From the NCBI GenBank assembly GCA_029215795.1, contig JARDYH010000001.1, positions 351,998,154 through 352,062,153 of the forward strand: a stretch of 64,000 bases of DNA, in the 5' to 3' direction. A program made the position numbers and the translations under genes. Source of the stretch: Anniella stebbinsi (taxonomy: Eukaryota > Chordata > Lepidosauria > Squamata > Anniellidae). Of this stretch, positions 55,543 through 64,000 are shown one piece after another. The notes below the pieces were generated by a model. The model worked only from the letters and a program-made list of their open reading frames with translations. It had not been told where the DNA came from and made no database searches. How positions within the stretch are numbered: position 1 is the first letter of the stretch; every line of letters starts with the position of its first letter.

Positions 55543-56287
55543 TCATAGAAACATAGAATCATAGAATAGTAGAGTTGGAAGGGGCCTATAAGGCCATCGA
55601 GTCCAACCATCTGCTCAGTGCAGGAATCCACCTTAAAGCATACCGGACAGATGGTTGTCCAGCTGCCTCTTGAATGCCTCTAATGAGGGAGAGCCCATGA
55701 CCTCCCTAGATAATTGGTTCCATTGTCATACTGCTCTAACATAGGCTGACCATATGAAAAGGAGGACAGTGCTCATGTAACTTTAACAGTTGTAGAGAAA
55801 AGGGAATTTCAGCCAGGGTCATTTGTATGCAATTAGTTCCTGGTGAAATTCCCTCTTCATCACAACAGTTAAAGGTGCAGGCACTATACTAGAGTGACCA
55901 TATACAAAAGCAGGCAGGGCCCCTGCAACTTTAACAGTTGTGATGAAGAGGGGATTTCACCAGGAACTAATTGCATACAAATGGCACCGGCTGAAATTCC
56001 CTTTTCTCTACAACTGTTAAAGTTTCATGAGCCCTGACCTGGATTTTATCTGGTCACCCTACCTCCTTTTCATATGGTCAGCCTACTCTAACACTAAGGA
56101 GGTTTTTCCTGATGTCCAGCCAGAATCTGGCTTCCTGTAACTTGAGCCCATTATTCCATGTCCTGCACTCTGGGATGATCGAGAAGAGCTCCTGGCTCTC
56201 CTCTGCGTGGCAACACTTCAAGTACTTGAAGAGTGCTATCAAATCTCCTCACAGTCTTCGCTTCTCCAGGCTAAACATGCCCAGTTC
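55543..56287 (-). repeat. CR1 LINE 3' end split by a family B element
   Basis: GAATCATAGAAACATAGAATC and AGAGTTGGAAGGGGCCTATA open the antisense CR1. It is interrupted at CTGCTCTAACA (55741) and resumes at 56086 with CTCTAACACTAAGGAGG, followed by TTTTTCCTGATGTCCAGCCA and GGGATGATCGAGAAGAGCTC. The intact equivalent reads CTGCTCTAACAGTCAGGAAG at 25308 and 29610. It ends near GCTAAACATGCCCAGTTCTT. Confidence 0.9.
55742..56085. mobile_element. foldback hAT-like MITE (family B), copy 3, perfect TSD
   Basis: The ends TAGGCTGACCATATGAAAAG and CTTTTCATATGGTCAGCCTA are a perfect inverted repeat. CTCTAACA flanks both sides exactly (55734-55741, 56086-56093). Since CTCTAACA occurs once in intact CR1 copies, this proves an 8-bp duplication. 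The interior has the fourfold unit structure. The right side alone also contains an internal copy of the other end type (TTTATCTGGTCACCCTA, about 56046-56061) before the true end, so the element is a mosaic of two subfamilies. Confidence 0.95.
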
Positions 56288-56689
56288 TTGTATTTCTATT
56301 ATAGTCATTCTTTCTAAACTTGCGTATATATGTATCCATTAGCTCATATAAATTTTAAGTTAATTGGTGCCCCCCTTTGGTCTCCTTTTTGGCCAATGCA
56401 TAAGTGGCAACCCTGATCCGACCTTGGCCTCTATGTACTGTGCAATATGAAACACATTTCATGCTATGTAATGCTTAAGGGCATGAAGTGAGGCTGAATG
56501 TTGGCCACTGTAAATGGACACACCTGTCTTCATTGGGTGAAGCAGGGCTCAGGATTGATTAAGTTTCCTACCGATACTACAAGCTCAGACTTCTGATTTA
56601 CATGGGCTTTGGAGATGCTGGGACTAGAAGATCTGTTGAGCAGGTAAACTACTTCCAGATTCCTACATCTCCAAAGCCCATCTCAAACT
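56288..56689. other. gene-free stretch, nothing recognised
   Basis: AT-rich to 56400, then mixed composition. GAGATGCTGGGACTAGAAGA and ACATCTCCAAAGCCCATCTC flank each other in partly complementary form near 56610-56685. No family recognised. Confidence 0.35.
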
Positions 56690-57478
56690 ATTTCAGGGAT
56701 ACTGATCTGGAGAACATTAACATTCAAAGCCCTAAATGGCTTGGGGCCAGGTTATCTGAAGGAACACCTCCTCCCATATGTGCCTGCCAGACCCTCAGAT
56801 CAGTTTCAGGGGTCCTTCTCCATTAGCCCCTGCAAAAGGATGTAAGGTAGGGTGACCAGATAAAATCCAGGTCAGGGCTCACGTAGCTTTAAAAGTTGTA
56901 GAGAAAAGGGAATTTCAGCCAGTGTCAGTTGTATGCAATTAGTTCCTGGTGAAATTCCCTCTTCATCACACCAGTTAAAGTTGCAGGGGCCCTGCCTTCT
57001 TTTGTATATGGTCACTCTAGTATAGTGCCTGCACCTTTAACTGTTGTGATGAAGGTGATCACCAGGAACTAATTGCATACAAATGACACTGGCAGTTCTC
57101 TACAACTGTTAAAGCAGTTAAAGGCAGGTGGCTACTAGGAGTAGGGCCTTCTCTGTTGTTACACCCCTGCTGTGGAATGAGCTCCCTAGAGAGGTTCGCC
57201 TGGCACCTACATTATACTCCTTTTGACGCCAGGTGAAGACCTTATTTTCACAATATTTTAACAGTTTCTTATCATAATCTTTTAACTCTGCAGTTTTAAT
57301 TTATATTTTAATTTGTATTTTAAATGTGCATTGCTGTGTGTGTTTTTTAACCCTGGTTGTGTGTTTATATTGTATTTTTATATTGTGTTTTTATACCGTT
57401 TTGTTGATGTTTTTAATTTTTGTGAATTGCCCAGAGAGCTTCAGCTATTGGGTGGTATATCAATGTAATAAATAAAAT
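56690..57478 (+). repeat. L2-clade LINE 3' end split by a family B element
   Basis: AACATTCAAAGCCCTAAATG and GGCTTGGGGCCAGGTTATCT encode the same FKALN-LGP-YL tail as 29990-30570. After the insertion it resumes with GGCAGGTGGCTACTAGGAG and GGAATGAGCTCCCTAGAGAG, and runs to TTGCCCAGAGAGCTTCAGC, TGGTATATCAATGTAATAAA and an (ATT)n tail. 5'-truncated and untranslated. Confidence 0.8.
56848..57115. mobile_element. foldback hAT-like MITE (family B), copy 4, right end lost
   Basis: It begins TAGGGTGACCAGATAAAATC and has the first three units plus part of the fourth. It stops after CTACAACTGTTAAAG, without the GACCTGG...CCTA end. The third unit also has a deletion (GATGAAGGTGATCACCAGG). The right flank GTTAAAGG weakly resembles the left flank ATGTAAGG. 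Nested in the L2-like LINE. Confidence 0.8.
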
Positions 57479-58009
57479 TAATATTATTATTATTATTAAT
57501 AATAATAATAATAATGACATTTCTGCTCATGTCTTGGCCTTGATAGGAAGGCCAATGCTGTGATCATTCGTATATAATTTTTCTCCATATCTTTTAATTT
57601 CAGTATCTTTTAATCTGAGGAGAGAGATGCACGTTATATTATATTCTGCTGTTGTAAAGACTAGAAATGTACCTTTCTTTGTTTTTGTATGAGAAGTGAG
57701 ATTCTGAGAGTCAGATATTATGCCAATAGATTCCGGGGTTGTGTTTATACAGCAGCCTTAGAAACATACAATGTACATACTGCCCAGAGCATATTGATGA
57801 AATCCCCTTCAAGAAAATCCTGGTCTACATTCGGGGGGGACAAAATGGATCAAAACTAACAGAGCAAACCACAACAAGCCTAATAAAACAAAAACAAATG
57901 CAAAAATATGGATTCCCAAACAATAATAAATCATCTTTTAAAGCTTTATGGAGTGAAATCAAAAGTTGCAGAAGCAGAAGACAAACGTGCACAATCTCCC
58001 TTCTGCACT
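57479..58009. other. gene-free stretch with (ATT)n tract
   Basis: (ATT/AAT)n at 57480-57515. The plus frame starting at 57739 contains PEHIDEIPFKKILVYIRGGQ and NGSKLTEQTTTSLIKQKQMQ, not recognised. It runs into family H sequence downstream, so it is not a single exon. Confidence 0.3.
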
Positions 58010-58145
58010 TAGGAATATGTATGAACAATTCATTTCAGTTCATTTTTTATCAGGTTTTTACCCAGTTCACACCTTCCGGCCAAACACGGACTCGGATTCA
58101 GTTTGTAGTCAAAATCCACACATTTCCAAGCATGCAATGTGATTC
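58010..58145 (+). repeat. family H 5' fragment
   Basis: TTAGGAATATGTATGAAC, TTACCCAGTTCACACCTTCC and AACACGGACTCGGATTCAG match the first 130 bases of 45631-46049. The rest is missing. Confidence 0.55.
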
Positions 58146-58975
58146 GCGGAGGTAGCAGGCTGTCTTATGGGCCATAGGAAAGGCTATATGCTGCACAGAC
58201 AACTCTGTCCTCCATAATCTTGCCATTGCTTTCCAGCTGCCAGGGATGGTCACCTCACTCTTCCTAATGGTAGAGCTGGCCCTACAAATGTCAACCTCCC
58301 CCATTGTATTTGGTCACCCTGAATAGAGGAGCTCAAACAAATATGATACCCTAAAATGACACAGTGGGAGGGATGATCACAAAGTTCCCTGCTTCAGTGA
58401 TTGTCCTTCATGGGGCACATGCCAGTGAGTTTGCCACAATTTCAGGAGAGCCGTTCTGGGGTGATTTCATTCCCCTATGACTCCTGACTCTTGTGCAATA
58501 GCAGAGTTGTGATCCTGCATGAAGATGAGTTTCTTTTAAACACACACACATACACACATGGTGCTGAAAGACCCCAAGACCCATCCAGAATGTCTCAACA
58601 ATGCTCTCCCCCTCTATCCATGGGCTTGCTCTGCACAGCTGGTTGTCTGTTCGCTGAGCACCACTACTTGTGAGGAACAGCAACAGCTTCATGAGGGGAG
58701 GGCACACCAGCTGCTCACATCAGGATTTTTGTGCGAGGGGGGAAAATGAGATGAGACAAAAGCTGTCATAGATATTCCGGGAAAACTGAGGAGTCGTCCC
58801 TAGATCACGGTGGGATCAGCTGTGCATCATGTGGCCCAGTAGGGATGACCTCGATACTATTCTGGAATAAATGGCTAGTGTGGATAAGGCCAGAGACAGA
58901 GAACATTGAAGGAATGCTTCTAAAGTCTTACTTGGACCATTTCAATTTGCCTTGCTTTACAGGGACCAGTATTCT
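58146..58975. other. gene-free stretch, nothing recognised
   Basis: A short (CA)n tract at 58540-58558. No family or gene recognised. Confidence 0.35.
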
Positions 58976-59240
58976 ACTTAGAGAGGTATAAGAATTTCAT
59001 TTCAGGTTATTAACCATCAGAATTTATCCTGTTCACACCCTTGAATGCAAGGGCATTTTTTGGGCAAAGTTCACATCTTCCAGAACTTTTGTTCACATTC
59101 ACAAAACACATTCATGATATATAAAAAAATGTGCAGTTTAGAAATGCACATTTTGAAGGGAAAATGGTTGTCCTCCACGGATTTTCATGGAGGGAAAGAT
59201 ATGCATTTGGCTCTGTGCTTTGAAAAGTGTGCATCTAAAT
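58976..59240 (+). repeat. family H-like remnant
   Basis: TTATCCTGTTCACACCCTTG, TTTAGAAATGCACATTTTG and GATTTTCATGGAGGGAAAG echo family H in order. Termini are not recognisable. Confidence 0.4.
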
Positions 59241-59295
59241 GTGCCCTCCTCCTGTTTGTACAACAACAACAACAATGACCAAAAGCTTGTGTATT

Positions 59296-59581
59296 GTCAC
59301 AGGTATATGTGTAGAGGGTGGGGTGGATGCATTAATGCGATGTCTCTGTATTTTTCTGATAAGTAGATCAAGGAAGTGAGTGGTGTGAATGACAGGAGGT
59401 ATGCTAATTGGCATAGGTGAGCTGACTGGCTGAATGAGGGGGGCAAAGCGATATATAAACAGGGAGTAGTGTCTGCGGACTTTAAATAGGGAATAGATAG
59501 GAAAGAGATAGAGAAGTGATTGATAGGGCTTGTGGGGAGATAGATAGTGTGTTGGATTTATGTTTATTAGATCAGAGTGAG

Positions 59582-59627
<46 letters not shown>

Positions 59628-59870
59628 AAGGATATCTAGAAGGTTTTGAAGTGACTTATTAATGTAACTCAATTATTAATTTTCAGGAGGAGAGTAAAGT
59701 GGTTGTTTAGTGTTTAACACCTTAATTCTGTAAAGAATAAATATTTATTTGCTTTTCAAAATCCCACACCTATAGTTCATGACTACTAAAGCGTAAAATT
59801 GGTAAGAGAGTAATGTATGTCAGGATAAAAAGGCAGAGTGCTCACATCTTGAGAAGGAAAGGTGTTGGCC
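59296..59870 (+). repeat. possible LTR-like segment
   Basis: It begins TGTCACAGG. A TATATAAACAGGG box lies near 59451, a (TG)n-(AG)n tract at 59589-59627, and AATAAATATTTATTTGC near 59739. Promoter-like box, transcribed spacer and polyadenylation signal are in LTR order. I found no matching right end and no duplication, so this may be coincidence. Confidence 0.3.
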
Positions 59871-60075
59871 CCGAGGTGAAGGTCCTGGTGGCAGCATTAC
59901 TGTGTTGTGATGGAAGGTGTTGCCTGCTGTGGGAAAGTTGTTATAGAAAATATATTCTATAATGGTAAATTCTAGAACTGCATTCTATAACTGGAAAATA
60001 GGCAGAAACACCAAAGCTTGCTTTCAGGAATGAAGCAGACCAAGCTTTGAATTGAAACTTGGAGAACCTCAAAGA

Positions 60076-60392
60076 TAGGCTGACCAGATAAAATCCAGGT
60101 CAGGGCTCATGTAACTTTAACAGTTGTAGAGAAAAGGGAATTTCAGCCAGTGTCATTTGTATGCAATTAGTTCCTGGTGAAATTCCCTCTTCATCACAAC
60201 AGTTAAAGTTGCAGGGGCCCTGCCTTCTTTTGTATATGGTCACTCTAGTATAGTGCCTGCACCTTTAACTGTGGTGATGAAGAGGGAATTTCACCAGGAA
60301 CTAATTGCATACAAATGACTCTACCTGAAATTCCCTTTTCTCTACAACTGTTAAAGTTACATGAGCCCTGACCTGGATTTTATCTGGCCCTA
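60076..60392. mobile_element. foldback hAT-like MITE (family B), copy 5, perfect TSD
   Basis: It begins TAGGCTGACCAGATAAAATC and ends TTTTATCTGGCCCTA, a few bases shorter than the canonical GGTCACCCTA. CTCAAAGA flanks both sides exactly (60068-60075, 60393-60400). The interior keeps all four units and the central GTATATGGTCACTCTAGTAT loop. It is inserted in unrecognised DNA. Non-coding. Confidence 0.9.
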
Positions 60393-60921
60393 CTCAAAGA
60401 CCTCAAGCCTCTTAAACCTTCATACCGCTGTTCTCCAATCTCTAGTTCTACTTCTTATAAGCTGATGTAATTCAACCAGCAACTTCAATGTAGCAGCTTC
60501 CATTTAATTCCATCAACAGGAAACTGTCTTATCCTAGGTGAGATAATGTGTCCTCCTTGTCCAATAGTAGCAGCTCTTCTGGGTCTCAGGTGAAGGTCTT
60601 CCAACTCACCAGCTACTTGTGATCCTTTTAACTTGCCAAAGATAAAGCCTGGCACCATCTGCATGCAAACCATGTGCTTTACTAGAGCTATATCCTAAAT
60701 GACCTCTTGAAATTCTTAACCCTATTTATGGACAGAGAAATTGGGGAGACAATTGCACTGGTTTTTTTTCCAGTGGGAGGAGAAATTCTCCCACAATTTC
60801 TCACAAGTAGGGTTCACCATTGGTAAGGATTGCAGCACAGCTTCTTGGGCTTTTTTTTTTGGAAGTTTTTTTTGTGGGGGGAAGTTCTTTTTTGTTGTTG
60901 TTAATTTGTAAGGGTTTTTTG
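60393..60921. other. gene-free stretch, nothing recognised
   Basis: T-rich near 60850-60920. No family or gene recognised. Confidence 0.4.
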
Positions 60922-61689
60922 TAGGGATGTGCACACCCAAAAATATCGTATTTTATCGTTATCGTAATTTCGGACCAAAAAAAATATTATCGATAATATC
61001 ATAGGTGAACCATATCGTATCGTATTTCCGATAATGATCAGAAATACAATATTATATTGTTTCTACATTTTGCCCTAGAGAGAGTTGCTTTTGAGTCAGA
61101 AAGGCCTAAAACAACTTAATTTTCCAAGTTACAGGTACGAAACTTGGTCAGGTATGAAACTTGGTCACAGTGCAGACTGAGTGTTGCTAGTCATCTGTGC
61201 CAAATTACAGAACAATCAGTGCAAGCGTTACTCAGAAGTAAGTTGTCAATTACACTGTTAATTTAAATGTGGTCCTTTTTCAAGAGACGTCATCCACGTC
61301 CTGTACATGTCATGGTCATCTCACAGATGGCTTTGAGTGGACTCATCTGTGCCCAATCTCAGATGCACAGCTGCAGCTGTTACTCAGAAGTAAGCTCTCA
61401 ACAACACTTGCACTATTTTTTCTGTTGGTAATGCTGCTGCTGAGAGAAATCTTCATATTTAAAGAGTTAGTCCTTAAAGTTGTAGGGCGACTAGTGGACT
61501 CATGTGACATAGCTTGTTCAACGAATTGATGAGGAAGTTTGCCTCTCCTCCAAAGCTAGAGTTTTAAACCACATGTAACATAAGGCATTACTACAAGCAG
61601 CCCTGCAAGGCGGGCCCAGTACGACTTACCAGCCAGATGTCGAGCCAAATGATTCCCAGCCAAAGCCAAAGGCAGCAGCCAGGCAGGTA

Positions 61690-62080
61690 GGAAGATGAAG
61701 GCAAGTAGGAAGATGCAGGCAGAGGTGGGCAGCAGGCACAGCTGGGCAGCAGGCACAGCTGGGCAGAAGCTGGCAGCAGACTCAGGTGGGCAGGAGTTGG
61801 CAGCAGACTCAGGTGGGCAGATGCAGGCACAGCTGGGCAGCAGGCACAGCTGGGCAGCAGGCACAGCTGGGCAGCAGGCACAGCTGGGCAGCAGGCACAG
61901 GTAGGCAGCAGAGTCAGGTGGGCAGAAGCTGGCAGCAGTCTCAGGTGGGCAGATGCAGGCAGATGCAGGCAGCAGGCACAGCTAGGCAGCAGGCACAGCT
62001 GGGCAGCAGACTCAAGTGGGCAGAAGCTGGCAGCAGACTCAGGTGGGCACAGATGCAGGAAGGAAGGTTCTTCAGTCAGT
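61690..62080 (+). repeat. 17-bp minisatellite array
   Basis: The unit GGCACAGCTGGGCAGCA repeats in perfect runs (about 61725-61890) and in variants with ACTCAGGTGGGCAGAAG. The 17-bp period is not a multiple of three, so open frames cycle through all three readings and are not evidence for a protein. Confidence 0.9.
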
Positions 62081-62109
62081 CAGTCAGTCAGTCAGAGGCC
62101 CAAGTAAGC

Positions 62110-63110
62110 AAGGAAGTTGTACTTGGCAGGCCAAGTACAACTTACTTACCCAAAAAATGAATCAGCTAGATGTGGATGCAGGGAGCCAGGCACAGGTGGG
62201 CACAGAAGATGCAGGAAGGAAGGTTCTTCTTCTTCTTCTTCTTCTTCTTCTTCTTCTTCTTCTTCTTCTTCTTTCAATCAGAGGCCCAAGGAAGCCAGGC
62301 TCAGGAGGCTGCACCTGAAAAAAGAGATGAAAAAGACCAAATCAATGAGTCCCCGCCCATGCTGGGGATTCACTCAGGCAGCAAATTCTTAATTTTTTTA
62401 AAGGATACAACAACCAGCCCTGCAAGGCGGGCCAAGTACAACTTACTTAAATAAAAAATGAATCAGCTAGACATGGATGCAGGCAGCCAGGCACAGGTGG
62501 GCACAGATGCAGGAAGAAAGGTTCTTCAGTCAGTCAGGCAGGCAGGCAGGCAGACTGAAGGCCCCAGGAAGCCAGGCGCAGGCTGCACTTGAAAAAAATA
62601 GATGAGAAACCAAGTCAATGAGTGAGTTGTTCCCTGGAGGAATCCAGAGGAAGCTCATCCCCGCCTATGCTGCCTGCTTCATTCTCAGGCTGCACATCCT
62701 TGATATTTTTTAAGGCTACGGCAACCAGCTCTGCAAGGCGGGCCAAGTACAATATACTTACCCAAAAAATGAATCAGCTAGACATGGATGCAGTCAGGCA
62801 GCCACAGGTGGGCACAGAAGGTGCAGGAAGGAAGCTTCTTCTTCTTCTTCTTCTTCTTCTTCTTCTTCTTCTTCTTCTTCTTCAGGCAGGCTGAAGGCCC
62901 AAGGAAGCCAGGCTCAGGAGGCTGCACCTGAAAAAAGAGATGAAAAAGAAAAACCAAATCAATGAGTGAGTTGTTCCCTGGAGGAATCCAGAGGAAGCCC
63001 ATCCCCGCCCGTGCAGCCTGTTTCACTCAGGCAGCAAATCCTCGATTTTTTTTAAGGCTACAACAACAAGCCCTGCAAGGTGGGCCAAGTAGTCTGACTT
63101 ACCATGAATC
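62110..63110 (+). repeat. higher-order tandem repeat, 300-350 bp unit, about 3 copies
   Basis: The landmark CTGCAAGGCGGGCCAAGTAC (or GGCAGGCCAAGTAC) appears near 62125, 62419, 62729 and, altered, 63074. Each unit then has AATGAATCAGCTAGA, GATGCAG, CACAGGTGGGCACAGA, AGGAAGGAAG-TTCTTC, a microsatellite, GGCCCAAGGAAGCCAGGC and GCTGCACCTGAAAAAAGAGA. The microsatellite differs by unit: (CTT)n at 62224-62271 and 62836-62881, (CAGT)n near 62078-62095, (GGCA)n near 62535-62553. Unit length varies mainly by that tract. Confidence 0.85.
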
Positions 63111-63198
63111 AGCCAGATGTCAAGCCAACACAAGCTTCCCGGGCACAGACGTCAGGCAAGCAGATGCAGGCAGCAGGCGGAGATGGGCAGATGCAGGC

Positions 63199-63410
63199 GG
63201 AGTGCCAGTTGCTAGCTCGATGCACAAGTATGCTAGAGATCCAGCTACTTCACAAAGGTGGCGAACTGGCTGGCAGATACAGGCAGAGATGAGTAGATGC
63301 AGGTGGAGTGCCAGTTGCTAGCTCGATGCACAAGTATGCCATAGAACTCAGGGCTTGACCCAGAGATCCAGCTACCTCACAAAGGTGGCAAACTGGCTGG
63401 CGGGCAGACA
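63199..63410 (+). repeat. 106-bp tandem repeat, two copies
   Basis: GGAGTGCCAGTTGCTAGCTC recurs at 63199 and 63305, and CCAGCTAC-TCACAAAGGTGG recurs downstream. The second copy has an insertion (ATAGAACTCAGGGCTTGACC). Followed by GGCAGACAGGCAGATAGACA simple sequence. Confidence 0.8.
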
Positions 63411-63651
63411 GGCAGATAGACAGACAGAAAGATGAAGGCAGGACTAAACCATAGTCAGTGTGAGATGCTTAGCATCCCCTCAATAAGTTATGGTTGGAGA
63501 ACAAACAGGTCCCTTGGAATCTTGCAATCAGAGTTGAGTTACTAAACTGTAAAAATAGCAAATATTTTTTTAAAAAATTAGGCAGACAAAAGTAGAGCCT
63601 ACCCGACTGGCAGGTCTCTCACTCCCGAGAGGGCTTGAGGATAGGCTGTCC

Positions 63652-63999
63652 TCAAGCTTTGAGAAAGACAAGCTGCTCCACCAACTCAGCATCCAAGTGA
63701 AAGCGGTGGGGTGTCACGATGTTGCCTGCCATCGAGAACACCCGCTTCCTTGGAATACTGGTTGGCAGGCAGCTCAGTCTATCTCGGGCCACGCGAACCA
63801 GATCTGGCCACATGTGGCTCCACGATTACTAGTAGGACAGGGGTTCTACGGAGATGTTCTCCTTGGCTTCTGCCAGGTAACGCTACACAGCAGTTCTAGC
63901 ATCATCCTGACGGGTGTGTTGGTCGCCTGCCTGACCAACCACTTCCTGTAGGGCATTTGCCCAGAACCCAAGTCCTCTGCTGCTCCTGCTGGAAGGGAT
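63652..63999 (-). pseudogene. hAT transposase C-terminal (dimerisation) domain relic
   Basis: Reading the minus strand leftward from 63999, one frame gives SVEPLSY, two stops (63826-63831), SWSHMWPDLVRVARDRL, then TSIPRKRVFSMAGNIVTP, HRFHLDAELVEQLVFLKA and a terminal TGA at 63652-63654. This is the hAT family C-terminal block: a W-containing segment, P-L-A-R-A, then the S-ERVFS-AGNIVT-R-L-V--L-FL signature. A third stop lies at 63883-63885 (probably from CAG). The frame is otherwise open for about 115 codons and continues past the window. The block mediates transposase dimerisation. With three in-frame stops this copy is dead. Confidence 0.9.
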
Positions 64000-64000
64000 G

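Larger units (their letters stand above)
60922..64000 (-). mobile_element. large decayed hAT transposon, runs off the window
   Basis: The left terminus TAGGGATGTGCACACC at 60922 is followed by a subterminal region dense in TATCGTATTTTATCG and TATCGATAATATC words. GTTACTCAGAAGTAAG recurs at about 61230 and 61380 within a degenerate duplication of about 150 bases. Tandem arrays fill 61.69-63.4 kb, and a hAT transposase C-terminus lies at 63652-63999 on the minus strand, pointing away from this end as expected for a 3' end. That all of this is one element is inference; the other terminus and most of the gene lie beyond 64000. Confidence 0.55.

Noticed and set aside
61556..62318. Open frames of 90-124 codons with repeated AGTAGQQAQLGSRHS-type motifs
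   Set aside because: They follow the 17-bp minisatellite, whose period is not a multiple of three, and the frames on both strands are equally repetitive.
61690..63410. Possible CRISPR array
   Set aside because: Units are contiguous tandem repeats without unique spacers, in vertebrate DNA.

Overview
This is vertebrate nuclear DNA with no intact protein-coding or RNA gene that I can support. The repeat content points to a sauropsid, most likely a squamate reptile (lizard or snake). It holds CR1 LINE 3' ends with recognisable ORF2 C-termini, L2-clade LINE pieces, a MIR-type SINE, two kinds of tRNA-derived SINE, two solo LTRs of one family, and many short hAT-like and Harbinger-like terminal-inverted-repeat elements. 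Open reading frames are short and mostly fall inside repeats or microsatellites. Species cannot be read from the sequence.

Layout. 1-9.7 kb is repeat-dense: a SINE split by a hAT-like element, an L2-like 3' region split by another hAT-like element, CR1, an inverted repeat pair, a Harbinger-like MITE, a solo LTR, and a TIR element carrying a 76-bp tandem repeat. 9.7-14.7 kb is AT-rich and mostly unique. 14.7-20.7 kb is a second repeat cluster. 20.7-25 kb and 26.2-27.3 kb mix unique blocks with MITEs and microsatellites. 25-32.5 kb carries three LINE fragments, a MIR, a SINE and a 0.7-kb GC-rich hAT-like element. 32.5-39.3 kb is mostly unique. 39.3-50 kb is again repeat-dense and includes an L2 reverse-transcriptase relic. 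53.7-60.4 kb holds four copies of one remarkable foldback element, three of them inserted into other repeats. From 60.9 kb to the window end lies what looks like one large, decayed hAT transposon on the minus strand; its transposase C-terminus is readable at 63.65-64.0 kb and several tandem-repeat arrays sit behind it.

The main result is a stratigraphic record of nested insertions. I resolved target-site duplications (TSDs) for several families: 8 bp for hAT-like elements (two perfect, several 7/8), 5 bp for the solo LTRs (both perfect), and 3 bp for the Harbinger-like MITEs (both perfect). Many non-autonomous elements share a TAGGGATG-like terminus with the large hAT element, which suggests mobilisation by related transposases.

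The unique blocks (about 9.99-11.5, 13.85-14.06, 21.06-21.5, 24.04-24.3, 26.6-27.05, 33.1-33.5 and 36.4-37.5 kb) look like candidate conserved non-coding sequence in a gene desert. That is inference and needs an alignment. All boundaries were read by eye.
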